From positions 62,001 through 126,000 of the forward strand of contig NZ_CANLVF010000005.1 in the NCBI RefSeq assembly GCF_947494555.1: 64,000 nt of DNA, in the 5' to 3' direction. How positions within the stretch are numbered: position 1 is the first letter of the stretch; every line of letters starts with the position of its first letter. This DNA comes from an uncultured Roseibium sp. (GTDB lineage: Bacteria > Pseudomonadota > Alphaproteobacteria > Rhizobiales > Stappiaceae). The notes under the pieces are model-generated. The model had not been told where the DNA came from and did not search any database. It saw only the letters and a program-made list of their open reading frames with translations. The position numbers and the translations under genes were made by a program. Of this stretch, positions 34,430 to 41,383 are shown in pieces.

Positions 34430-36003
34430 CACACGCCCCCGGTCAGTTGCTGCAGTGTCCTGAACACCAGATTGTTCCGGTGGCGTTCGAAATAGACCGT
34501 GACTGGCGTACCGCTGGAGGGCATTTCTTCGGCAACCGGACGCAGCTTGACCAGTGCGGAGCGCCCGTCGGGAGACCGGAACCGGTGTGTCTCCGTCACT
34601 TCGTCGACAAAGCCAGCTGTTCTGTCGATTTCCGTCACTTCTGCCGACATCCAACGGTTTTCGGTCGGCACGAACAGAGATGCCATGCTGCCCCTGCGCA
34701 CCTGAAGCACTTCTTCCTGGGTCAGGAATGCCTTGATTTCCTCGGCACCTGTTTCCTCCAGAACCAGCATCGGTGCACCCTGCTTGATCGCATTTCCTTC
34801 GGTAATCTGGAGTGACACCAAGCGGCCATCGGTCGGTGCATGGACACTCTGTTCAGTCTCCTTTGCGGCGAGCTCTTCAACCAGCTGCTGCTGATGGTCC
34901 TGTTCCGTTTTGAGGCGAGCGACCCTTGCTTCCATTTCCGCGAGACGTCCGGCAAACGCGTTGCCGGTGAACAGGCGAATGCTGTCACCGCCATCGATGA
35001 GCTGCTTCAATTCCTGAATGTGGATTTGCTTGCGAGCCAGATCGGAGACCACGGATTTGAGGGAAAGTTCCGCTGTTTCGACCTCATCTGCGAGTATGAG
35101 GCCCTTGTCCGCCAACACACGCACACGCTCGAGCTTGAGCCTCGCGTTTTCCTTTGCAAGTTCAAGCCCCTCAAGCTGGGACTCTGCTTGCCGGACGTTG
35201 TTTTTTGCAACAAGTGCATAACCTTCCGCGCGTCTCTTTTCCTCTTCGACCAGTGTCTGTCTTTCGGCCAGTTCGGCGCGGGTCGACGCAAGTTCCGCCC
35301 GTGCCCGGCGAAGAGCATCTTCCCGGTCGGTATTTTCCATGATCGCAAGCAGACTGCCGGCAGTGACCAGGCCCCCTGCGCGTTGTGTCAACTTGGAAAC
35401 TCGGCCTGCAAAGGGCGCTGTCAGCGTTGAACGCTCGGCCGATACGACTGCCGTTTCGACTTCCAGGCGGAAGAGCGTCGCGAAGACATAAACGCCCACA
35501 TAGCCAAAAACAGCGGCGCCCAACAGCAGGTAGAAAAGCGTCATGACGATCTGTTTGATCGGCCACCGGCGAACCGGCATTGCTTCGGTCGGGTTCGGGT
35601 CCGGCTTTGTCGGAACTGGGGTGACGGGTGTATCGATCCGCACGATGGTGTCGGCGACATCGGTCATCTTGCCGCGAACGAGATCTTCCACGAAGTGCTG
35701 CATCAGGGCGGTTTCGCGTTCGCCAAGTTGAACGAAGCTGAAGGCGACCTCGCCTTTTTCCACGTCGAGACGAACCACTTCCGCTTCAGCTTGAAGCGTT
35801 ATGTTGAAACCCTGGAAAGGAAGTGTGCAAAGGAGCTTCTGACAGGCACCCACTTCCGGAAGATCACGAAAGACGCCCGAGATCCGGCAGCCGCCAAGAC
35901 CCCAGTCGACAGCATCGAAAGACTGCTCACCCATGGCAACGCGCATGGGCGCTGTTACCCGGTAGTGCAGCCTTTGGCTGGGTCTTTCGTGAATGATTTC
36001 CAA
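34429..36003 (-). CDS. alg44: PilZ/HlyD-type polysaccharide copolymerase (Alg44-like)
   Basis: This is a 524-residue protein with the Alg44 layout: a cytoplasmic N-terminal PilZ domain (about 5-110), a transmembrane helix (about 152-175) and a periplasmic membrane-fusion domain with lipoyl-like halves (TLTAPFAGRVSKL and HAPTDGRLVSL) around a long coiled coil. In Pseudomonas, Alg44 binds cyclic di-GMP to switch on Alg8. Here the RxxxR motif is present (R7-R11, then R15). The D-x-S-x-x-G motif reads D33-W-G-L-G-G, so the serine is glycine, which may change or weaken ligand binding. It is longer than the roughly 390-residue Pseudomonas protein because of the coiled coil. It is the first gene of the operon, under a sigma-54 promoter. 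Confidence 0.87.
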   Translation of the reverse strand: MEIIHERPSQRLHYRVTAPMRVAMGEQSFDAVDWGLGGCRISGVFRDLPEVGACQKLLCTLPFQGFNITLQAEAEVVRLDVEKGEVAFSFVQLGERETALMQHFVEDLVRGKMTDVADTIVRIDTPVTPVPTKPDPNPTEAMPVRRWPIKQIVMTLFYLLLGAAVFGYVGVYVFATLFRLEVETAVVSAERSTLTAPFAGRVSKLTQRAGGLVTAGSLLAIMENTDREDALRRARAELASTRAELAERQTLVEEEKRRAEGYALVAKNNVRQAESQLEGLELAKENARLKLERVRVLADKGLILADEVETAELSLKSVVSDLARKQIHIQELKQLIDGGDSIRLFTGNAFAGRLAEMEARVARLKTEQDHQQQLVEELAAKETEQSVHAPTDGRLVSLQITEGNAIKQGAPMLVLEETGAEEIKAFLTQEEVLQVRRGSMASLFVPTENRWMSAEVTEIDRTAGFVDEVTETHRFRSPDGRSALVKLRPVAEEMPSSGTPVTVYFERHRNNLVFRTLQQLTGGV

Positions 36004-36039
36004 GTTGCGCTTCCCGCTGTTGCGTCGTCGCCAAGGCTT

Positions 36040-36055
36040 TGCAACGCCAATGCCA
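36040..36055 (-). promoter_or_regulatory. Sigma-54 promoter of the alg44 operon
   Basis: On the minus strand this reads TGGCATTGGCGTTGCA: a perfect TGGCA -24 element and TTGCA -12 element with ten bases between GG and GC. The predicted start is about 26 bases before the alg44 ATG. It should drive the polymer genes, the kinase and the regulator. Confidence 0.8.
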
Positions 36056-36160
36056 ACTCGGCAGCGCGAAAAAACAGATGCGCCAAGTTTGAAGAAAATC
36101 CTTCAAGACACTGAAAAACAATGAATTTTTTTAATCACTGGCGTGACCTCTGGCCTATGA

Positions 36161-36177
36161 CTTTGCAAAATGCAAAG
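36161..36177. promoter_or_regulatory. Candidate activator dyad upstream of alg44 (site 1)
   Basis: CTTTGCAAAATGCAAAG is a perfect 7-bp dyad with a 3-base centre, the most symmetric copy of the shared element. It lies 106-122 bases upstream of the sigma-54 promoter, a normal distance for an NtrC-type activator. Confidence 0.6.
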
Positions 36178-36200
36178 TGCTCCGAGCTGTCGGAGCACTT
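36175..36200. repeat. Inverted repeat between activator sites
   Basis: An 11-bp perfect stem (36175-36185 with 36190-36200) with the four-base loop GCTG lies between the two activator-like sites and overlaps site 1. No T run follows on either strand. It could be a protein-binding dyad or an RNA hairpin; its role is unknown. Confidence 0.5.
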
Positions 36201-36205
36201 AGGCG

Positions 36206-36222
36206 TTTTCGATTTTGCAAAG
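36206..36222. promoter_or_regulatory. Candidate activator site upstream of alg44 (site 2)
   Basis: TTTTCGATTTTGCAAAG is a second copy of the shared element, 45 bases from site 1. That is about four helical turns, so both could be occupied on one DNA face. Confidence 0.5.
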
Positions 36223-36244
36223 ATCTTCCTGCCTGAGACCCAGG

Positions 36245-36273
36245 AAAACGGGCCGCACTTCAGGTGCGGCCCG
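36245..36273 (-). terminator. Terminator of the RTX gene
   Basis: A 10-bp GC-rich stem (36249-36258 with 36264-36273) is followed on the minus strand by a short T run (TTTT). It lies 11 bases after the RTX stop and separates that gene from the alg44 operon. Confidence 0.8.
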
Positions 36274-36283
36274 GTTCTTATTC

Positions 36284-38287
36284 TCAGAAGACGAAACAGT
36301 CACTGTCGTAAAGTGACTGGAGTGTCTGATCCGCGATCCCGGTGAGGCTGCAGATGCTTTCATAAGTGCCGTTGCCGGTCAGATCGACGGAGAGCTGGGT
36401 GTTGCCGTCGGCCACGGACGCCTCAAGTCTTGACAGAAATGTCTGATCATCATCGCTCCCGGCAAGATGACTGAAATCCAGCAAGTCGGTTCCAATGGCG
36501 AAGTCGGTTATGACGTCCAGACCGTTCAGGTCGTAGCTCCGGAAAATGAACGTATCGATCCCGGTGCCACCAGTCAGCGTGTCACTGCCTCCAAGACTGC
36601 GGATCGAGTCGTCCCCGGCCCCACCATCAATGACGTTGTCACCGGACGTTCCTTTCAGAATGTCGTTTCCGGAGCCGGACTTGATGTTGTCGATGAAATG
36701 AAGCGTGTCCGTGCCGATTTCCAGGCCGTGCGCTTTCTTGTTGTGAAGCAGGATCGACAGATCAACGTCAAAGGCCGTGTAGTCGACCGTATCGTTGCCC
36801 CGGCCACCATGCATGTAGTCGTTCCCGGCATCGCCGAAGAACGTATCGTCATCATGACCGCCATAGAGCTTGTCGTTGTTGTGACCACCACGCAGTTCGT
36901 CGTTGCCGGCACCACCCTTGAGGGTGTCTTCGCCGTAGCCGCCCTGCATAATGTCGTTGCCGGAACCGCCGATGAGCATGTCGACGCCATTGCCGCCATC
37001 CATCGTGTCGTCGCCGGTGCCGCCGTTCATCGTGTCGTCACCGTAGCCGCCCAGCATGGTGTCGTTGCCGGAGCCGCCGTTGAGCGTGTCATTCTCGTTT
37101 CCGCCGTCCAGCGTGTCGTTGCCGGTGCCGCCATTGAGCGTATCGTTGCCGGATTCGCCATATAGCGCGTCGTCGCCACTGTTTCCGTTCAACTCATCAT
37201 TCTGATTGCCTCCATAAAGCGCGTCGTTGCCGGAGTTGCCGTAAAGCCGGTCTTCACCGGCATTTCCGAACAACTGATCGTCACCGCTGCCGCCGTGCAG
37301 ATCGTCATTGCCGTTGTTGCCGTAGAGCCAGTCATCGCCTGAGCGGCCATGCAGTTCGTCAGCGCCTGCGCCTCCGTGTAGGTAGTCATTGTCGGAGCGT
37401 TCGATCACCGGCGTAGTTCCGCCACCACCGTTGTCAGGATCGCTGCCACCTTCTTCCGACGCATAATGCGCGTTCAGAACCAGCGCGTTGGCGAGACCGA
37501 TATCGACGGTGAAGACACTGTCGTCAAAGTCGCGATCACCACCGTTGAACAGGTCCTCAAACCCGAGCGTCAGCGTTCCTGCATCCGTTTTCAGAACACC
37601 TGTCGTGTGCAGGATGTTGTCCGGATTGAGGTTCAACGTGTCTCCGTATGCGGAGGTGTGATAGGCGTCGTATTGGATCAGGGTCTGGGTCTGATCCGGC
37701 GCGATGTGATAGAGACGCGGACTGTCACTGTCGAGCGTTGCGATATCGCCATTGGCATCGAGGAACTGCAGCGTTCCGTTTTCCAGATCCAGGTTCGAGT
37801 AACCGCCGTTGCGGCCGTAACCGTTCGACACGATGAAAAAGGCGATCCTGTCACCGGCGCTCACATCGAGGAATTCACGGGACTGCCCCTGAACAAGATC
37901 ACCGCCGCTGCCCTGCAGCGACGCGTTCGGCCAGATAAACTCAACATCGGTGATGGTGCCGTCTTCGGCGATCTTGTAGTAGCCGAATGTATTTCTGTAG
38001 CCGGCGGTTTCACCTTCAAATACCACCGAAACCGGATAGTCATCGGTGATTTCAACGGAGGTCACCTGAACCAGGCTCGGACCGCCGGACCCATAAAGTA
38101 TGTCGTTACCGTTGTTGCCGTAGAGCGTGTCGTCACCGGTTCCGCCCCAGATTTCGTCATTGCCATTCTGACCGGTCAGCAGGTCGTCGCCGAAACGGCC
38201 CGACATGACGTCGGAGTGTCTCGAACCGTTGAGAACATCATTTTCATTTGTCCCTATCACGGGACGGGTTGCGGGTAAGCTAGCCAT
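36284..38287 (-). CDS. RTX repeat protein with DUF4114 domain, type I secreted
   Basis: This is a 667-residue acidic protein without a Sec signal. A first block of GGxGxDxLx-type calcium-binding nonapeptides is at about 15-70. A DUF4114-like domain follows (about 75-275; its end GFEDLFNGGDRDFDDSVF is typical). A long second RTX block covers about 300-500 and a shorter one about 540-575. The C-terminus (DTFIFRSYDLNGLDVITDFAIGTD...) is serralysin-like, as in type I secretion substrates. It should be exported by a T1SS and fold with calcium outside the cell. No T1SS genes are nearby. Its own sigma-54 promoter and terminator place it in the polymer regulon, so a matrix or adhesin role is likely. 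It has no visible epimerase or lyase catalytic module. Confidence 0.85.
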   Translation of the reverse strand: MASLPATRPVIGTNENDVLNGSRHSDVMSGRFGDDLLTGQNGNDEIWGGTGDDTLYGNNGNDILYGSGGPSLVQVTSVEITDDYPVSVVFEGETAGYRNTFGYYKIAEDGTITDVEFIWPNASLQGSGGDLVQGQSREFLDVSAGDRIAFFIVSNGYGRNGGYSNLDLENGTLQFLDANGDIATLDSDSPRLYHIAPDQTQTLIQYDAYHTSAYGDTLNLNPDNILHTTGVLKTDAGTLTLGFEDLFNGGDRDFDDSVFTVDIGLANALVLNAHYASEEGGSDPDNGGGGTTPVIERSDNDYLHGGAGADELHGRSGDDWLYGNNGNDDLHGGSGDDQLFGNAGEDRLYGNSGNDALYGGNQNDELNGNSGDDALYGESGNDTLNGGTGNDTLDGGNENDTLNGGSGNDTMLGGYGDDTMNGGTGDDTMDGGNGVDMLIGGSGNDIMQGGYGEDTLKGGAGNDELRGGHNNDKLYGGHDDDTFFGDAGNDYMHGGRGNDTVDYTAFDVDLSILLHNKKAHGLEIGTDTLHFIDNIKSGSGNDILKGTSGDNVIDGGAGDDSIRSLGGSDTLTGGTGIDTFIFRSYDLNGLDVITDFAIGTDLLDFSHLAGSDDDQTFLSRLEASVADGNTQLSVDLTGNGTYESICSLTGIADQTLQSLYDSDCFVF

Positions 38288-38337
38288 TGCACTGCACTCC
38301 TTTGACTGATGCGCCTATGCGCGATTCAGCCAGGAGG

Positions 38338-38353
38338 TGCAGCTAACGGGCCA
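38338..38353 (-). promoter_or_regulatory. Sigma-54 promoter of the RTX gene
   Basis: On the minus strand this reads TGGCCCGTTAGCTGCA, with GG-N10-GC spacing and a TGCA -12 end. The predicted start is about 39 bases before the ATG, which has an AGGAGT ribosome binding site. Confidence 0.7.
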
Positions 38354-38456
38354 TTAACCAGGAAATGGCTCTGCTTCCAAAAGCGCATATCTTTCAATAC
38401 CTTGGAAATCACAAATTCGTTGCCGATCACCTTCCCTTCCAAGAAAGCAACGGAAA

Positions 38457-38473
38457 TTTCCGATTTTGCAATG
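38457..38473. promoter_or_regulatory. Candidate activator site upstream of RTX gene
   Basis: TTTCCGATTTTGCAATG is a close copy of the shared element, 104-120 bases upstream of the RTX sigma-54 promoter. Confidence 0.6.
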
Positions 38474-38646
38474 GAGCATTTTTGTTATGCGAGCCCGATC
38501 TTTCAAATGTTTGGACGTTCAAGAGCACCAGTTGATCGAGTTTTTCGGGGCCCCTCAATGGCCAGTCAAACTCAGGGAAGTGGAGATTGCCAACGCCACA
38601 ACGAACATTGATTTCGCGGACCTTCATCAAAACAATCGAAGCGCCT

Positions 38647-40044
38647 TTATTTTAATGAAGCGCGCACGGTGTCGCGCCACGAACCGGCGTAAGACCGGAG
38701 TTCGGGCTTTGGGTCGATGCCTGTTTCTTCAGCGACAGTCGTTTGCCCCCGTGAAGTGTCTTGCTCACCAAAGAGCAGGGCAGCGCCGATGCTTGTGCCG
38801 GTCGCGATCCCTTCAGGTGCATGCACCGTCCTTTGTGTCGCGGCTTCCAGCATCTCCAGATAAAGCGCGTTTTTGGCAAACGGCCCTTCCACAATGACCG
38901 GGCCCTGCGCACCTGTCATCAGCGGGCATTCCGACGTCATCATCGCCAGGTAAAATGAAACTGCTGCATATCTCTCCCCGTCGGTCAGGTCCTCCTCAGG
39001 TATGCTCCACCGGGCCACTTGTCCCTGGAATGGCCCGGAGCGAGGCTCAACAGCAGGAAACAGCATGATCCGGTCACGCAGAACACGTGTAGTGCCGGCT
39101 TGGCCTTGAACAGCGTTTCTTCCCTTCATGACGAGATCGAATTCGCGCCCACCCATGAAACGCGCCGATGGAACAGGGTCACCGAAGGCGTTCACATTTA
39201 TGAGCGTGTCGCGGTGAGGGTCTGGAACGACGTCGTCTCCACCGACCGCCAGCGCGATGACCCAGGTGCCGGTTGAGACCACGGAGAAAGGCGGGGTTCG
39301 TCTGAGAAGATGGGGGTAAAGCGATGCGTTGGAATCGTGAAGTCCGCAGACAACAGGTGTATTTTCCGCAAGTCCGGTACGTTCGGCGACCCTTGGCAGA
39401 AGCTTTCCGATCCGATCGCCGGCCTTTTTCACGGGCGCCATTTTCTCCGTCAGGCCGAGCTTTGCAACGAGCGCGGAGTACCGGTTTTTCGCCGGAGACC
39501 AAAGGTCGGTGTGACAGCCGAGCGAGGTGACCTCGTTGGCAAGGACGCCAGTGAGCCTGTAGGTCCAGTATTGCGGATAGGTCAGGACGGTCGCGATCCG
39601 GTCAAGCAGGTCAGGATCAGACTTCAACTGCCAATAAAGCTGGGCCCCGAGATTGAGGCCCATGGCAAGGCGCGGTGAGCCGGTCTCATCAAAGTCTGGC
39701 CGGATGAGATCGTATTCAGCTGCAACAGCGTCAGGTCCATCGCATTCATAGTCGAGCATCGGCGCGGCGAAATCCCCTTCCCTGTTGAGCAAAACGCCAC
39801 TCGCGCCGTGGGTCGTCACGGACAGGGCCTCGATGCCGTGCCGTCCGTTTAGGGTGTAAAGTGCGTCGCAGACAAAATTCCAGTGACTTTCAAGGTCAAA
39901 ATGCGGGTAAGGCGGACCGGGTAATACGCGGTTGGGCCGGGTCAGGACGCCAATTTCCGTTTCGCGCACCAGATCGACGACTGCGACTTTGAGGTTGGTC
40001 TTGCCGATGTCGATCACACCGACATGACGGATACGCCCCGTCAT
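38647..40044 (-). CDS. rhaK: Rhamnulokinase-type FGGY sugar kinase (RhaK)
   Basis: This is a 465-residue FGGY-family carbohydrate kinase. The N-terminal phosphate loop GVIDIGKTNLKVAVVD (about 9-24) and the ATP-side motifs VVCGLHDSNASLYPHL and VVSTGTWVIALA (about 230-270) fit the family. It is the last gene of the seven-gene rha unit with the same order as Rhizobium leguminosarum rhaRSTPQUK, where RhaK phosphorylates the sugar and is also needed for ABC transport activity. It lies 3 bases after rhaU. Confidence 0.85.
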   Translation of the reverse strand: MTGRIRHVGVIDIGKTNLKVAVVDLVRETEIGVLTRPNRVLPGPPYPHFDLESHWNFVCDALYTLNGRHGIEALSVTTHGASGVLLNREGDFAAPMLDYECDGPDAVAAEYDLIRPDFDETGSPRLAMGLNLGAQLYWQLKSDPDLLDRIATVLTYPQYWTYRLTGVLANEVTSLGCHTDLWSPAKNRYSALVAKLGLTEKMAPVKKAGDRIGKLLPRVAERTGLAENTPVVCGLHDSNASLYPHLLRRTPPFSVVSTGTWVIALAVGGDDVVPDPHRDTLINVNAFGDPVPSARFMGGREFDLVMKGRNAVQGQAGTTRVLRDRIMLFPAVEPRSGPFQGQVARWSIPEEDLTDGERYAAVSFYLAMMTSECPLMTGAQGPVIVEGPFAKNALYLEMLEAATQRTVHAPEGIATGTSIGAALLFGEQDTSRGQTTVAEETGIDPKPELRSYAGSWRDTVRASLK

Positions 40045-40047
40045 CTC

Positions 40048-40362
40048 TCAGTCCAGGTGAAAGACGGTTTCAAGCTCCGTGACCACAGGCTTGTTGTCGG
40101 GGTCAGAGGCCATGATGTCGGCCATATGCGCCCACCACTTCTTCATCACCGGATGGGCAGGCAACTCGTTCATTTTGTGATCACTGTCCCGCCACAGAAC
40201 GCCAAACAGGGTGTTGGTTTCGCGGTCGAGATGGATTGAATAGTCCTGAATGCCAGCGTCTTTCAGGAGCGCGACCAGCTCGGGCCAGATCTCGTCATGA
40301 CGCTTTATGTATTCCGCTTCCATGCCTGGATAAAGGTGCATTTTGAAGGCGAATTTCTCCAT
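40048..40362 (-). CDS. rhaU: L-rhamnose mutarotase (RhaU/RhaM)
   Basis: This 104-residue protein interconverts alpha and beta anomers of L-rhamnose. The family features are clear: FAFKMHLYPGMEAEYIKRHDEIWPEL at the N-terminus with the catalytic His (RHDEIWP), IHLDRETNTLFGVL, and the C-terminal paired tryptophans in MKKWWAHMADIM. I start at the ATG at 40362, since the eight extra residues of the longer frame overlap rhaQ. It sits between the permease and kinase genes as in rhizobia. Confidence 0.9.
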   Translation of the reverse strand: MEKFAFKMHLYPGMEAEYIKRHDEIWPELVALLKDAGIQDYSIHLDRETNTLFGVLWRDSDHKMNELPAHPVMKKWWAHMADIMASDPDNKPVVTELETVFHLD

Positions 40363-40366
40363 CCGG

Positions 40367-41383
40367 TCAGGCCTTCCGTCTTGCAAGAAGCTGGCGCGCG
40401 ATGCGCGGCAGTGCGATGACGCCGATCAGCAGCAGTCCGATGAAGATCGACATGACTATGCCGGGCACGTTTAAAAGCCCGAAACCGAAGGTGACCATCC
40501 CCATCACAAAGGCCGCGATGACGACACCGGGAACGGATCCCGATCCACCCAGAATACTAACGCCGCCAAGAACGACCATGGTGACGACTTCCAGTTCCCA
40601 ACCAAAGGCGATAGAGGGCCGGGTCGCGCCAAGTCTTGACGTCAGACAGATCGCGGCGACACCCGACATCAGGCCGGTCAGGAGAAACAGAACGAATTTT
40701 ACCCGCGTCACGCGGATGCCGGAAAAGATCGCGCCGACCGGGTTGTTGCCGATGACATAGACCACGCGGCCGAAGTTGGTCTTGTGGAGAATAATCGCGA
40801 AGATGATCGCAAACAGTGCGAATAGAACGAACTCAAACGAGATCACCCACCACAGGTAGCCCCGGCCAAAATAGGCGAAGTCGGATGGGTAGCCGGTGTA
40901 GGCCTTGTCGCCGAGAACGATATAGGAAATGCCCCGAAACAGGCTCATCGTACCGATGGTCACCACGATCGAAGGCAGGCCAAGACCGGTTACCAGGGCA
41001 CCGTTAAAGGCACCGCAGGCCAAACCGACACCCAGTCCGACCAGAACAAGTACCGGCACATCCGCGCCAAGCTGAACCGCAAACCCCATGGCGGTGGAGG
41101 CAAGCGCGATGATCGAGGCAACGGAAAGATCGATCTCACCGGAGATGATAAGCAGCGCCATAGCGAAAGCGATCATTGCCTTTTCGGTGAAATTGAATGT
41201 CGCGTCGGACAGGTTCCACGGATCGAGAAAGTAGGGTGACGCAAAGCTGTTGAGGATGAAAACGGCGATTGCGACGCCGAGCAGGAGCAGCTCCCAGCTC
41301 GCCAGGAACCGTTGCATCGGTGATTTCAGCCGGTCCGGAATGTGGCGCCCTCGGGCCGTTGTCTCAGATGCGGTGACGCTCAC
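40367..41383 (-). CDS. rhaQ: Rhamnose ABC transporter permease (RhaQ)
   Basis: This is a 338-residue ribose/rhamnose-type ABC permease (BPD_transp_2 family) with eight to ten hydrophobic helices. The family segments ISGEIDLSVASIIAL (about 80-94) and GLPSIVVTIGTMSLFRGISY are present. It begins with GTG, overlapping the rhaP stop by four bases (GTGA), so the two permeases are translated as a coupled heterodimer. Confidence 0.87.
   Translation of the reverse strand: MSVTASETTARGRHIPDRLKSPMQRFLASWELLLLGVAIAVFILNSFASPYFLDPWNLSDATFNFTEKAMIAFAMALLIISGEIDLSVASIIALASTAMGFAVQLGADVPVLVLVGLGVGLACGAFNGALVTGLGLPSIVVTIGTMSLFRGISYIVLGDKAYTGYPSDFAYFGRGYLWWVISFEFVLFALFAIIFAIILHKTNFGRVVYVIGNNPVGAIFSGIRVTRVKFVLFLLTGLMSGVAAICLTSRLGATRPSIAFGWELEVVTMVVLGGVSILGGSGSVPGVVIAAFVMGMVTFGFGLLNVPGIVMSIFIGLLLIGVIALPRIARQLLARRKA

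Larger units (their letters stand above)
38288..38646. other. Regulatory spacer upstream of RTX gene
   Basis: This is the spacer between rhaK (end) and the RTX gene (start). It holds the sigma-54 promoter (38338-38353), an activator-like site (38457-38473) and an exact second copy of GGAAATTTCCG (38452-38462). The rhaK-proximal part shows no clear terminator or gene. Confidence 0.5.

Noticed and set aside
36467..37165. Plus-strand Val/Ala-rich frame of 232 residues
   Set aside because: It is the regular antisense translation of the RTX calcium repeats; repetitive composition follows from the repeats themselves.
36284..38287. RTX protein as an AlgE-type secreted mannuronan C5-epimerase
   Set aside because: Azotobacter AlgE enzymes have a catalytic beta-helix module before the RTX repeats; here only a DUF4114-like domain and RTX repeats are seen.
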